Made by a program: the position numbers and the translations under genes. This document shows positions 17,499 through 31,458 of a DNA stretch of 64,000 bases, piece after piece. Under the pieces are notes generated by a model. That model searched no databases. It was given only the letters and a program-made list of their open reading frames with translations, and had not been told where the DNA came from. Source of the stretch: JBFHDX01 sp041584475. GTDB lineage: Bacteria; Pseudomonadota; Alphaproteobacteria; UBA8366; JADFVY01. The DNA is taken from positions 1 to 64,000 of the forward strand of contig JBFHDX010000003.1 in NCBI GenBank assembly GCA_041584475.1. The letters run 5' to 3'. The first letter of the stretch is position 1. Each line of letters opens with the position of its first letter.

Positions 17499-18374
17499 TC
17501 AGCGTCCGATCGAGACGATGCCGTTGCGCCAAAGCAGGCGACGTCGGGCGACGTCGAGCGTCATGAGATCCTCTCCCAGCGTGACCGGCCCCGAAAAGTC
17601 GCGCTGCACTTCGTCCAGCAGAGCCTCGCGATCGCAGTCCGGAGGCGCGAAGTGGGTCAGCGCCAGCCACTTTGCGCCTGCCCTCGCGGCGACCTTGCCG
17701 ACATCGGACGAAAGCGTGTGGTAGCTGGCGACGGCCGCCACCGTTTCCGCGGTCCGCACGCCCGGCTGTATCGGCATTTCCCGGTGCACGAAGACCTCGT
17801 GCAGAAGCAGGTCGACATCCCGCGCAGCCTCGATCAGCGCCTCGCACGGCCGCGTATCGCCGGAGATCGCCAGCGTCGCCTCCTCGGTTTCGAAGATGAA
17901 ACCGTAAGCGTGGCGGACCGGCTGATGCTCGACGGCAACGGTGGTGACGCGCATGTGACCGAAGGCGAGCCGTTCCTCTGCGCCGATCTCCTCAACCTCG
18001 AGCCGCAGCGCCTCGGTCGAGGGCCGTTTCTCGTGGGCGATGCGTTGATCGAGCTCCGCGCGCCACAACGCCATCATGCCATCGATATAGCGGCGCGTAC
18101 CCGGCGGGCCGAAGACCGATTGCGGCCGGTCGCGCCCCTGGTGCCAGGACGATACGACGAGCTGAAACAGGTCGACGATATGGTCGGAATGCAGGTGGGT
18201 CAGCAGAATCGCATCGATATCGGCGCCGGACAGACCGGCCTGTACAAGCCGTTGCGTGATGCCCGATCCGCAGTCGACGAGCACCGCTGTCTCCCCGTGC
18301 CGCACCAGCTGTGCAGGTCCGAAGCGGTCGGCGTGCACGACGGGACAGCCGGTGCCGAGAAGTGTGAGCTGCAT
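17499..18374 (-). CDS. MBL-fold metallo-hydrolase (RNase Z-like)
   Basis: The likely start is ATG 18374, giving MQLTLLGTGCPV, the usual family N-terminus; the frame extends upstream to 18443 without support. The metal motif is THLHSDH (HxHxDH), with further ligands in GDTRPCE and a late ALTHFAPP. The architecture follows the ribonuclease Z/arylsulfatase-like branch of the metallo-beta-lactamase fold, about 291 residues. It lacks an obvious exosite arm, so tRNA processing should not be assumed. It is convergent with the FAD enzyme and divergent from the zinc-finger gene. Confidence 0.85.
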   Translation of the reverse strand: MQLTLLGTGCPVVHADRFGPAQLVRHGETAVLVDCGSGITQRLVQAGLSGADIDAILLTHLHSDHIVDLFQLVVSSWHQGRDRPQSVFGPPGTRRYIDGMMALWRAELDQRIAHEKRPSTEALRLEVEEIGAEERLAFGHMRVTTVAVEHQPVRHAYGFIFETEEATLAISGDTRPCEALIEAARDVDLLLHEVFVHREMPIQPGVRTAETVAAVASYHTLSSDVGKVAARAGAKWLALTHFAPPDCDREALLDEVQRDFSGPVTLGEDLMTLDVARRRLLWRNGIVSIGR

Positions 18375-18511
18375 CGCGCGAGTGTACCGGAAACCGACGG
18401 CACGCGCGCCCTGTTCGGTCGCTCCGCCGGCAACGGCCGGCATACGGCGGCCGCATGCGACGCAGCAGCACCGCCGCTGGCCGGCCGAACCCGCGCTTGT
18501 GACCGTCGATT

Positions 18512-18530
18512 TGTCTAGCTACCATAGACA
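18512..18530. promoter_or_regulatory. TGTCTA-N7-TAGACA inverted repeat
   Basis: A perfect 6-base inverted repeat (TGTCTA 18512-18517, TAGACA 18525-18530) lies 24 bases before the start of the helix-turn-helix/zinc-finger gene, in the short divergent gap. The position suits an operator. The binding protein is unknown; autoregulation by the adjacent DNA-binding protein is one option. Confidence 0.4.
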
Positions 18531-18554
18531 GCGTGGACTTATGGACCCGGGCCG

Positions 18555-19115
18555 ATGCCGCTTGACCCGACATTGCTGGACGAGGTGCGCCGCGCCGAGG
18601 CCGCGGTGGCGGAGGGCGAAGGCGCGCTGGCCGACGCCAGGGCCGATTACCGCGTCGCCGTCAAGCGGCTGCACCAGGCGGGCGCGCCGCTGCGCGAGAT
18701 CGCCGCGGCGCTGGGTCTGAGCCATCAGCGCGTGCACCAGATGGTCAGCAAGGTCGGCGGCGTATGGGCGCAGCCGTTGGCGCTGCTGTCGGGCGCCCTG
18801 CGCCGGCGGCGACTGACGTGCGCGTTCTGCCGGACGCCGGCCCGCGATGTCCGCAACCTGATCGCCGGGCCGCGGGTCCATATCTGCGATCGCTGCATCA
18901 CCCTGGGCCGAGAGGTTGCCGATGGTCGACCGCGTGCCGTCGCAGGCGGCACTGCGCTCGCTGTTCTTGCCCCTGCGAAAGCCCAGCGCTGCTCGTTCTG
19001 CCGCAAGCTGGCGAAGGGCGACCGGCGGATCGTCGCCGGCGCGGGCGCCCGCATCTGCAACGATTGCCTCGACTACTGCGCGCATATCGTCGAAGAGGAA
19101 GGCGCGGCGGGCTGA
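18555..19115 (+). CDS. Helix-turn-helix protein with two ClpX-type zinc fingers
   Basis: A 186-residue protein with three visible parts. Residues about 1-45 form a charged helical segment. Residues 46-66 (LREIAAALGLSHQRVHQMV) look like a sigma-region-4/MarR-like helix-turn-helix. Two C4 zinc fingers of ClpX N-terminal type follow: Cys89, 92, 111, 114 around LIAGPRVHICDRC, and Cys146, 149, 168, 171 around IVAGAGARICNDC. The ClpX finger normally dimerises and binds substrates or adaptors on the unfoldase. Here there is no AAA+ domain. I infer a DNA-binding protein that either borrows the finger for dimerisation or is linked to ClpXP. No named family is recognised. It is convergent with rpoD. 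Confidence 0.75.
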   Translation: MPLDPTLLDEVRRAEAAVAEGEGALADARADYRVAVKRLHQAGAPLREIAAALGLSHQRVHQMVSKVGGVWAQPLALLSGALRRRRLTCAFCRTPARDVRNLIAGPRVHICDRCITLGREVADGRPRAVAGGTALAVLAPAKAQRCSFCRKLAKGDRRIVAGAGARICNDCLDYCAHIVEEEGAAG

Positions 19116-19154
19116 AATCCGCGCCACCCGTCCGCCCGTTCCGGCAACAAACGC

Positions 19155-19174
19155 GAGGGGCCCGAAGGCCCCTC
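19155..19174 (-). terminator. Intrinsic terminator after rpoD
   Basis: GAGGGGCC and GGCCCCTC form a perfect 8-base stem with a 4-base loop (TTCG when read on the minus strand). On the minus strand it is followed by GCGTTTGTTG, a weak U-rich tract, and it lies about 27 bases after the rpoD stop. It may also act on the convergent zinc-finger gene, though no U-tract follows on that strand. Confidence 0.6.
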
Positions 19175-19200
19175 TCCCGAACCGCGGCAATGCGTGCGGG

Positions 19201-21267
<2,067 letters not shown>

Positions 21268-21335
21268 GCAGTCCTATCCCCGCTAGTGCCGGCCGCAGCC
21301 CGGCAATTCAGCAATTCGCCGCATACCAGTATCGC

Positions 21336-23183
21336 TCAACGGCGGTCACTCCTCCCGCCGCTGCCGTCGAATTCCTCGTCTTCCTCGCGCGCCCGGCTTT
21401 CGCCACGTTCCACATCCTTGCGAAACGCCAAGAACCGCGCTTCCGTCTCCTCGTCCGGATTGTCAGCCGTATAACGCGCAGTTGCCTTCAACTCTTCCCT
21501 TCGCCGCGCCTGAAAAATCAGCGAAAGCACCTCGTCGAGCCCGAACCGTGCCTCCGCCGCCGAGCTTTCCCGGCGGGCGAAGGGTGCATGGACTCTGACG
21601 TCATCCGCGCTCAGCACCGCCAGTACGGCGGCGTGGCCGTCCTGTGAGAGGTGGCGTTTCAATGTCTCCGCGTCAAGGTCCGGGCTGGATGCCAAGTGTT
21701 TTTGTAGTCCCTGCAGAACCTTGTCAAGATCGGGATCGAATTCGACGCGCGCCAGCGCATCGCTGAACTCATCCGCGAGTTCGGGATGCTGCAGCACCGT
21801 CGCGAGCACCACCTGCTGGCGCCGGCGCCGCATCGTCGATGCGTCCGCGAGCGCCCGCGGGCCGATCGGACGATGCCGTGTGGTCGCCTCGAAAGGCCGC
21901 GTACCGGCTTGGGGGGGGCGGCGGAACGCGCGCCACAGCCGGTCGCGGAAGGCCGCACGGTAGTGTGCCTGCACGGTACGGTCCGCGATTTGGGCAACGC
22001 GCCGTTCCAGGCGGCGCTGAAGGTCGGCCTTGCGTTCGGGTGTATCGAGCGGTCTCAGGGCGTACTCGATCTGCCAGACGAGTTCCGACATCGGCTCGGC
22101 CTGATCGAGAACGCGCCGAAGTGCGGCCGGTCCGCCGCTCGCCAGCAGATCGTCGGGATCGTTGCCCGGCGGCAGCATGGCAAAGCGCAACGACCGGCCG
22201 GGCTGCAGGAGCGGCAGCGCGCGTTCGGCCGCCCGTGCCGCCGCCCGGCCGCCGGCCTCGTCACCGTCGAAACAGAGGATCGGCTCCGCGGCGATCCGCC
22301 ACAGTGCGGCGAGCTGATGCTCGGTCAGCGCCGTCCCCAGCGGCGCCACGGCCCCGTGAAAGCCGGCGCGATCCATGGCGATCACGTCCATGTAGCCTTC
22401 CGCGACGATGAGCTCCGCACCGTCGCGGACGGCGCCGGCCGCCCGCTCCAGATTGTAGAGCGTGCGCCCCTTGTGAAAGATCGGCGTTTCCGGCGAGTTG
22501 AGATATTTCGGGCCCTCGCCCCCGAGAATGCGACCGCCGAATGCGATGGTGCGACCGCGGCGGTCGGTGATGGGGAACATCACGCGGCCGCGAAAGCGGT
22601 CATAGGACGAACGCCCGTCGTCGGGCCAGATCAGCAGCCCGGCCTCGATCAGCAGCGCCTCTTCGAAGCCCTGCCCGACGAGCGCTGTCTTGAGTGCGGC
22701 GCGGGCGTCGGGCGCCACGCCGAGACGGAACCTGCGGATCGCCGCATCGTCCAGTCCGCGGCCCTTCAGATAGGCCAGCGCGGCCGCGCCGTCGGGACTT
22801 TCCAGGCGGGCGGCGAACCAGGTTGCGGCGGCGTTCACGGCCTCCGCCAGGCCGGCGCGCTTCTGTTCGCGCGCCCGCTCTTCCGGCGTCTCGCGCGGCA
22901 ACGGCAGGCCAGCCGTTCCGGCAAGCTGCTCCACGGCCTCCCGGAAGCCGAGCTTTTCCGCATTCATGACGAAGCCGATCACATCGCCATGCGCGCCGCA
23001 GCCGAAGCAGTGGTAGAACCCCTTGTCCTCGTTGACCGTGAAGGACGGCGTCTTCTCGTTGTGGAACGGGCAGAGCCCGAGATGCTCGCGCCCCCTGCGA
23101 ACGAGCTTTACCCGCCGGCCGACGACATCGGCGAGCGCGACCCTGTCCCGGATGTCGTCGAGAAAGCGGGGGGGAAACGCCAT
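21336..23183 (-). CDS. dnaG: DNA primase DnaG
   Basis: A 615-residue primase. The N-terminal CHC2 zinc-binding domain has Cys38, His41, Cys59 and Cys62 (CPFH and CFGC). The catalytic core includes FRGRVMFPI, GPKYLNSPET and the Toprim motifs VAEGYMDVIAM and CFDGDEAG. A C-terminal helical domain for DnaB contact follows. It makes RNA primers at the replication fork. It lies 68 bases upstream of rpoD and 114 bases downstream of yqeY, all minus strand, so a common transcript is likely. The C-terminus is Arg/Glu-rich and somewhat extended. Confidence 0.96.
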   Translation of the reverse strand: MAFPPRFLDDIRDRVALADVVGRRVKLVRRGREHLGLCPFHNEKTPSFTVNEDKGFYHCFGCGAHGDVIGFVMNAEKLGFREAVEQLAGTAGLPLPRETPEERAREQKRAGLAEAVNAAATWFAARLESPDGAAALAYLKGRGLDDAAIRRFRLGVAPDARAALKTALVGQGFEEALLIEAGLLIWPDDGRSSYDRFRGRVMFPITDRRGRTIAFGGRILGGEGPKYLNSPETPIFHKGRTLYNLERAAGAVRDGAELIVAEGYMDVIAMDRAGFHGAVAPLGTALTEHQLAALWRIAAEPILCFDGDEAGGRAAARAAERALPLLQPGRSLRFAMLPPGNDPDDLLASGGPAALRRVLDQAEPMSELVWQIEYALRPLDTPERKADLQRRLERRVAQIADRTVQAHYRAAFRDRLWRAFRRPPQAGTRPFEATTRHRPIGPRALADASTMRRRRQQVVLATVLQHPELADEFSDALARVEFDPDLDKVLQGLQKHLASSPDLDAETLKRHLSQDGHAAVLAVLSADDVRVHAPFARRESSAAEARFGLDEVLSLIFQARRREELKATARYTADNPDEETEARFLAFRKDVERGESRAREEDEEFDGSGGRSDRR

Positions 23184-23297
23184 GCCCTCGTGGCTCCGTT
23201 GCGGGGCGGCCGTCAGCCGGTCACCGCGGGATATTCACACAGATTCCGTCATCGAGTCACCGATTCCGCGGGACTGGCCGGGAGCCGGCCGGCCGGG

Positions 23298-23756
23298 TCA
23301 GCTTGAGAGCAACACCTTCGCCTTCTGTCCGGCCCGGGCGAAGTCCATGCGACCGGCATATTCCGCCCGCAGCGCCGCCATGACCTGCCCCATTTCCTTC
23401 AAGCCGGTGGCTCCCGTCGACTCGATGGCCTTGCTGACCGCCTGCTCGATGGCCTCGTCATCCAGCTGTTCGGGGAGGAATTGCTCGATAACCTCGATTT
23501 CCTCCTCCTCCTGACGGGCCAACTCGTCGCGACCGCCCTTCTCGTACATCTCGATGCTCTCACGGCGTTGCTTTACCATGGTCTGCAGCATCGCCAGGAT
23601 CTCGTCGTCGCTGATACCGTCGGTCTTGCCCTTCGAACGCGCGGCAATGTCGTTGTCCTTGAGCGCCGCAAGGATGAGCCGCAGGGTGGCCGTTGCCCGC
23701 TGATCCTTGGCAAGGACCGCCTTCTTGAGCTCCTGGGTCAATCGTTCCCGCAACAT
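23298..23756 (-). CDS. GatB/YqeY domain protein
   Basis: The start is placed at ATG 23756 (MLRERLTQELKKAVLAKD), about 152 residues, matching the family; the frame runs upstream to 23852 without conserved sequence. The protein is the stand-alone YqeY domain, homologous to the C-terminal tRNA-binding helical domain of GatB, with features such as RLILAALKDNDIAARSKGK and GQVMAALRAEYAGRMDF. Its molecular role is not established. Family members commonly precede dnaG and rpoD, as here, which supports the call. Confidence 0.9.
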   Translation of the reverse strand: MLRERLTQELKKAVLAKDQRATATLRLILAALKDNDIAARSKGKTDGISDDEILAMLQTMVKQRRESIEMYEKGGRDELARQEEEEIEVIEQFLPEQLDDEAIEQAVSKAIESTGATGLKEMGQVMAALRAEYAGRMDFARAGQKAKVLLSS

Positions 23757-23930
23757 GAAGCCGTTCCGTCCTTCCTCTGGTATCGCCAACCCGCCGGTCG
23801 GCGCGCCCATCTGCTCGCTCGCCGGGCCGGGCCGGATCGCGCCGAAGCGCATCCGGCGGGGCCGCGAAAACGGGCAACCCTACTCGATCCGGCGCCACAA
23901 CGCAATTCGATGTGAGCTCTTCAACTATAT

Positions 23931-23947
23931 GTTTTCATTATGAAAAC
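23931..23947. promoter_or_regulatory. 17-base near-perfect palindrome GTTTTCAT-T-ATGAAAAC
   Basis: Two 8-base arms (23931-23938 and 23940-23947) are exactly complementary around a single central base. The site lies in the divergent yqeY/carA gap, 17 bases upstream of the proposed carA -35. It is AT-rich in a GC-rich genome and has the look of a dimeric regulator operator. The cognate protein is not known. Confidence 0.5.
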
Positions 23948-23964
23948 GAAATTACCCGTTCGGC

Positions 23965-23993
23965 TTGACGGCGGCAGTGCTTTTGCTTAAAAG
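23965..23993 (+). promoter_or_regulatory. Candidate sigma-70 promoter for carA
   Basis: TTGACG (23965-23970) and TAAAAG (23988-23993) are separated by 17 bases, matching 5 of 6 and 4 of 6 consensus positions. The site is about 65 bases upstream of the carA start at 24060 and immediately downstream of the palindrome at 23931. Confidence 0.55.
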
Positions 23994-24059
23994 ACGCGGC
24001 AATTTGGCCGCCGCGGCGGCGGTGCCCGCAGCAACCACCCCGCCAGGGGAAACTCCAGC

Positions 24060-25224
24060 ATGTCCGATGGCAAAATCTCGACGACCGCTGTGCCCCCGGG
24101 CGCGACGGCGGCGTTGGTTCTGGCCGACGGGACGGTATTCTGGGGACACGGACTCGGCGCCACCGGCCGGACGGTCGGCGAGGTTCTCTTCAACACCTCG
24201 ATCACCGGTTATCAGGAAATCATGACGGACCCGTCCTATGCGGGCCAGATCGTCACCTTCACCTTCCCGCATATCGGCAATGTGGGCACCAATCCGGACG
24301 ATGTCGAAACGCGGACGCCGGCGGCGCGCGGTTGCGTCATGCGGGCTGCGGTCACCGGTCCATCCAACTGGCGCGCCGCCCAGCCGTTCGATGCGTGGCT
24401 CAAATCGCAGAAGCTGATCGGCATCGCCGGCGTCGACACACGCCGCCTGACCCGCCGGATCCGGGATCTCGGTGCACCGAAGGGGGCGCTGGCACACGAG
24501 CCCGACGGCGGGCTCGACATCTCCGGTCTGCAGGAACTGGCCGCGGATTGGCCGGGCCTCGAGGGCATGGATCTCGCGAGGGAGGTCAGCTGCACCCAGA
24601 CCTACGAATGGGACGGCACGATATGGCAGGCGGGACGAGGCTACGGCCGCATGGAGCGACCGCGGTTCCACGTCGTCGCCGTCGACTACGGCGCCAAGTA
24701 CAACATCCTCCGCTCGCTGGCGACGCTCGGCTGCCGGGTCACCGTCGTGCCGGCGACGGCGAGCGGCGAGGATATCCTGCGCCACGATCCCGACGGCGTC
24801 TTTCTCTCGAACGGGCCCGGCGACCCGGCGGCGACCGGCGATTACGCGGTACCGGCGATCCGGACCGTGCTGGCGACCGGCAAGCCCCTGTTCGGCATCT
24901 GCCTCGGCCACCAGATGCTGGCGCTCGCCCTCGGCGCGCGTACCGAGAAGATGCACCACGGCCACCACGGGGCGAACCATCCGGTGAAGGATCTCGCCAC
25001 GGGACGTGTCGAGATCACGAGCCAGAACCACGGTTTCGTCGTCATCGAGGAGTCGCTGCCGGCAGGCTGCGAAATGAGTCACGTCTCGCTGTTCGACGGC
25101 TCGCTCGAGGGGCTGCGAGTCAAGGACCGGCCCGTGTTCAGCGTCCAGTACCATCCCGAAGCATCGCCGGGGCCGCGCGATTCGCGATACCTGTTCGAGC
25201 GTTTCGTCGAGCTGATGGAACGGC

Positions 25225-25232
<8 letters not shown>
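24060..25232 (+). CDS. carA: Carbamoyl-phosphate synthase small subunit CarA
   Basis: A 390-residue glutaminase subunit. The N-terminal CarA-specific domain has VLADGTVFWGHGLGA and FNTSITGYQEIMTDPSY. The C-terminal class I amidotransferase domain has the nucleophile in FGICLGHQML and the His/Glu pair in QYHPEASPGP. It releases ammonia from glutamine and channels it to CarB for carbamoyl phosphate, used for pyrimidines and arginine. AGGGGA precedes the ATG. It overlaps carB by 8 bases. Confidence 0.97.
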
Positions 25233-28482
<3,250 letters not shown>

Positions 28483-28582
28483 AGATTTCCCGGCGAGGAG
28501 GTTCGGACAATCCGTCGGCTGCGCGACGCGGCGTCGGACAGGTTATTTTTTGCGGCTGCGGCGAGTGTCCGGAAAGGAACGC

Positions 28583-29062
28583 ATGTTGATGGACAAGGTG
28601 CCGATGACGGCGGCCGGATACGACCGGCTGCAGGAGGAGCTCAAGACCCTCAAGTCGGTTGAGCGCCCGGCGATCATCCATGCGATCGCCGAGGCGCGCA
28701 CCCATGGCGATCTCTCGGAGAATGCCGAGTATCATGCCGCACGCGAGCGTCAGAGCTTCATCGAGGGGCGCATCGCCGAGCTCGAGGACAAGATCAGCCG
28801 CGCCCAGGTGATCGACGTCAGCAAGCTGGACGGCGACATCGTCAAGTTCGGCGCCACGGTCACGCTCGCGGACGACGAGACCGACGAGAAATCGACCTAT
28901 CAGATCGTCGGCGAGCTGGAGTCCGACATCGCGGCCGGGCTGCTGTCGATTGCCTCGCCGCTGGCGCGGGCGATCATTGGCAAATCGGTCGGCGACGAGG
29001 TCGAGGTGGCGACTCCGCGCGGCACCAAGGATTACGAGATCGTCGCGGTGGAGTTCAAATAG
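28583..29062 (+). CDS. greA: Transcription elongation factor GreA
   Basis: About 159 residues from ATG 28583; ATG 28589 (MDKVPMT) two codons on is equally close to the family N-terminus, and AGGA lies 4 or 10 bases before the respective starts. The N-terminal coiled coil carries ARTHGDLSENAEYHAARERQ, including the acidic tip that enters the polymerase secondary channel. The C-terminal FKBP-like domain ends with GTKDYEIVAVEF. It rescues backtracked RNA polymerase. Gene order carA-carB-greA is widespread in Alphaproteobacteria. Confidence 0.96.
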   Translation: MLMDKVPMTAAGYDRLQEELKTLKSVERPAIIHAIAEARTHGDLSENAEYHAARERQSFIEGRIAELEDKISRAQVIDVSKLDGDIVKFGATVTLADDETDEKSTYQIVGELESDIAAGLLSIASPLARAIIGKSVGDEVEVATPRGTKDYEIVAVEFK

Positions 29063-29089
29063 GCCGCAGCGCCCGGGACCGGGGGTCGC

Positions 29090-29575
29090 TCACTCGGCCG
29101 CGTCGACATCGATCGGTACCCCGTAATGGTACTTCGACGAGCGAATTGCCAGCATCGACTTCACATGGCTGACGTTCGGCGCGGCGGTAAGCGTGCTCGT
29201 CAGGAAGCGGTTGTAGCTGTCCCAGTCCTCGGCCACGATCTTGAGCAGGAAGTCGGTCTCGCCCGCCAGCATGTGGCATTCCCGTACCAGCGGCCAGCTG
29301 TTGGCCAGCTTCTCGAAGGCGACCAGATCCGACTCGGCCTGGCTGTTCAAGCCGACATGGGCGAAGACCGTAACCCCGAATCCGAGCGCGTCGGGGGCGA
29401 TGTCGGCGTGATAGCCCCTGATGTAACCCGACTCCTCGAGGGCGCGCAGTCGGCGCAGGCAGGGCGGCGCCGAGATGCCGGCGCGACGCGCGAGTTCCAC
29501 ATTCGGCATTCTTCCGTTTTCCTGCAGATCGCGAAGGATCTTCCGGTCGATCTTGTCGAGCTTGACGCGCCGCAT
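29090..29575 (-). CDS. Lrp/AsnC-family regulator
   Basis: The start is set at ATG 29575 (MRRVKLDKIDRKIL), preceded by GGAG; the open frame to 29692 lacks conserved sequence. It has 161 residues: an N-terminal winged helix (LARRAGISAPPCLRRLRALEE) and a C-terminal RAM ligand-binding domain (AGETDFLLKIVAEDWD). Family members sense amino acids and act as octamers. It is convergent with greA and divergent from the ELM1-like gene. The target is not evident. Confidence 0.92.
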   Translation of the reverse strand: MRRVKLDKIDRKILRDLQENGRMPNVELARRAGISAPPCLRRLRALEESGYIRGYHADIAPDALGFGVTVFAHVGLNSQAESDLVAFEKLANSWPLVRECHMLAGETDFLLKIVAEDWDSYNRFLTSTLTAAPNVSHVKSMLAIRSSKYHYGVPIDVDAAE

Positions 29576-29706
29576 GAACCGATGCTCCAAAGGACGGGGA
29601 TGCGCAACAATATTACAAGTCGTGACGGCCCACGCAAGAGGCGCGAACCGATCGCGGCGACGCCGCGCTGTCCGCGCGGCTGCGACGGCCATGCGGGAAA
29701 TCGCGC

Positions 29707-30678
29707 ATGACGCAGGAGGTCGCCTGGGTCCTCACCGACGGCAAGGCGGGGACGCGCAACGGCGCACTCGGACTCGCCGAGGCGGTTGGCTTGCCGGTCT
29801 CGGACAAGCACATCCATTCGACGTTACCGTGGCGCTGGCTGCCACCCGTGCTCTGGCCGCCCGGGATCCTCGGCGACGGAGCCGGCGGCGCCAAATTGTC
29901 GCCGCCCTGGCCCCGCCTGCTGATCAGCGCGGGGGAGCGGGCGGTCGGCCCTGCCCTCGAGATTCGGCGGCGGTCGGCCGGCGCCACCTTTGCCGTTCAT
30001 ATTCAGCACCCGCGCATCGACCCCGGCCGTTTCGATCTGGTCGTCGTCTCGGCGCACGACCGGCTCGAGGGCGCCAATGTCAGGGTGACGCTCGGCGCCC
30101 TGCATCGCGTCACCCGCGAAGGCCTGGCCGAGGCGGGCGGCCGGTTCGCCGCGCGGTTCGATACATTGCCGCAACCGCGCATCGCCGTGCTGATCGGCGG
30201 CGCCAACCGGACATACCGCTTCGACCGCGCCGCCGCGCTGGCTCTCGGCGAAGGATTGGCCCGCGCGGCCCGCCACTCCGGAGCCAGCCTGCTGGTCACC
30301 ACGTCGCGAAGAACCGGTGCCGAAAACGAGAAGATCCTGCGCGAGAGCCTCTCCGGGGTGCCGCTCCATTTCTGGGATGGCAGCGGCGACAACCCCTATT
30401 TCGCGTATCTCGCGCTTTCGGACGCGATCGTCGTCACCGCCGATTCCGTCAACATGGTCTCTGAGGCATGTTTCACCGGCAAGCCCGTGCACGTGTTCCC
30501 GCTGTCGGGCGGCAAGCGGAGCAAGTTCGAACGTTTCCACCGGTCGCTGATGGACGCGGGTCTCACCCGGCCCTTCACGGGGACGATCGACTCCTGGTCG
30601 TATCCCCCGCTCGACGAGCGCAGGTCGCTCGCCGAAGAGATTCGTGCCCGGCTTGGTGTCTTGACGGGAGCGCCTTGA
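29707..30678 (+). CDS. ELM1/DUF1022-family protein
   Basis: A 323-residue protein of the mitochondrial-fission ELM1 family. Characteristic segments are WVLTDGKAGTRNGALGLAEA at the N-terminus, VAVLIGGANRTYRF-like sequence in the middle (IAVLIGGANRTYRF), and TADSVNMVSEACFTGKPVHVFPL near the end. The fold appears GT-B-like, as in glycosyltransferases, but no bacterial function is established that I can cite. Plant ELM1 recruits a dynamin to mitochondria, a role that cannot apply directly here. Many alphaproteobacteria carry it. The start at 29707 directly follows the divergent Lrp promoter region. Confidence 0.85.
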   Translation: MTQEVAWVLTDGKAGTRNGALGLAEAVGLPVSDKHIHSTLPWRWLPPVLWPPGILGDGAGGAKLSPPWPRLLISAGERAVGPALEIRRRSAGATFAVHIQHPRIDPGRFDLVVVSAHDRLEGANVRVTLGALHRVTREGLAEAGGRFAARFDTLPQPRIAVLIGGANRTYRFDRAAALALGEGLARAARHSGASLLVTTSRRTGAENEKILRESLSGVPLHFWDGSGDNPYFAYLALSDAIVVTADSVNMVSEACFTGKPVHVFPLSGGKRSKFERFHRSLMDAGLTRPFTGTIDSWSYPPLDERRSLAEEIRARLGVLTGAP

Positions 30679-30743
30679 GCGGTGTTCAACTGCCGCCGTG
30701 ACGATTCCATCGGGTCCGGTCGCCCGCTGCTTCGGAGACGAAG

Positions 30744-31373
30744 ATGCTGATCGATATCGATGCCTTTCGCGCCACGCCAATCGCCACCGACCCCTTCGAC
30801 CACGCCATCGTGCCCGGATTCGTCCGCCGCGAGGCGCTCGAGCAGCTGCATGCGGATTATCCGGATGTCGGCAGGCCGGGCAGTTTCCCGGTCGGCACCG
30901 TCACCTACGGCGCGTCGTTCGCCCGCGTCCTCGAAGAGATACAGTCGGATGCGATGGCGACCGCCATCGAGGAGAAGTTTGGACTCGAGCTGCGCGGCCG
31001 GCCGACGATGGTCACCGTCCGCGACCGCTGTCGTGCCCGGGACGGGCAGATCCACACCGACTCCAAGGGAAAGCTGATCACCGTCCTGATCTATATGAAC
31101 CCGCCGTGGGAGGCGGCGGGCGGCCGACTGCGGCTGCTCCGGGGACCGAACGACATCGAGGACTACGCCGTCGAGGTGCCACCGGACGCGGGCACGATGC
31201 TGGTCTTTCGCTGCACGCCCGACGCATGGCACGGCCACAAGCCGTTCGAAGGGCGTCGGCGCGCGATCCAGCTGAACTGGGTGCGCGACGAGTCATACCT
31301 GAAGCGCGAGCAACGCCGCCACCGCGTATCGGCCTTCTTCAAACGCCTGAAAGGCGGTCGGATACGACCCTGA
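30744..31373 (+). CDS. 2OG-Fe(II) oxygenase-like protein
   Basis: A 209-residue single-domain protein with the iron facial triad visible as QIHTDSKGK (HxD) and a distal His in WHGHKPFEGRRRAIQLNW, where the Arg would bind 2-oxoglutarate. The double-stranded beta-helix spacing fits the 2OG-Fe(II) oxygenase superfamily. GGAGA precedes the ATG. Substrate unknown. It follows the ELM1-like gene by 65 bases on the same strand and may be co-transcribed. Relatives are often found in sugar or envelope gene clusters, but nothing here points to one substrate. Confidence 0.85.
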   Translation: MLIDIDAFRATPIATDPFDHAIVPGFVRREALEQLHADYPDVGRPGSFPVGTVTYGASFARVLEEIQSDAMATAIEEKFGLELRGRPTMVTVRDRCRARDGQIHTDSKGKLITVLIYMNPPWEAAGGRLRLLRGPNDIEDYAVEVPPDAGTMLVFRCTPDAWHGHKPFEGRRRAIQLNWVRDESYLKREQRRHRVSAFFKRLKGGRIRP

Positions 31374-31458
31374 GCGTCAAGCGGGCGCAGGACTGGCGCA
31401 CCTCCTTGTCGGCAGAATTCCATTGCGCGCAAATGCCGAGCAGGCAATCTAGAGTGCC

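Noticed and set aside
17499..18374. Assignment of the MBL protein as tRNA-processing RNase Z (rnz)
   Set aside because: The HxHxDH motif is present but no exosite arm is visible, so only the broader MBL family is claimed.
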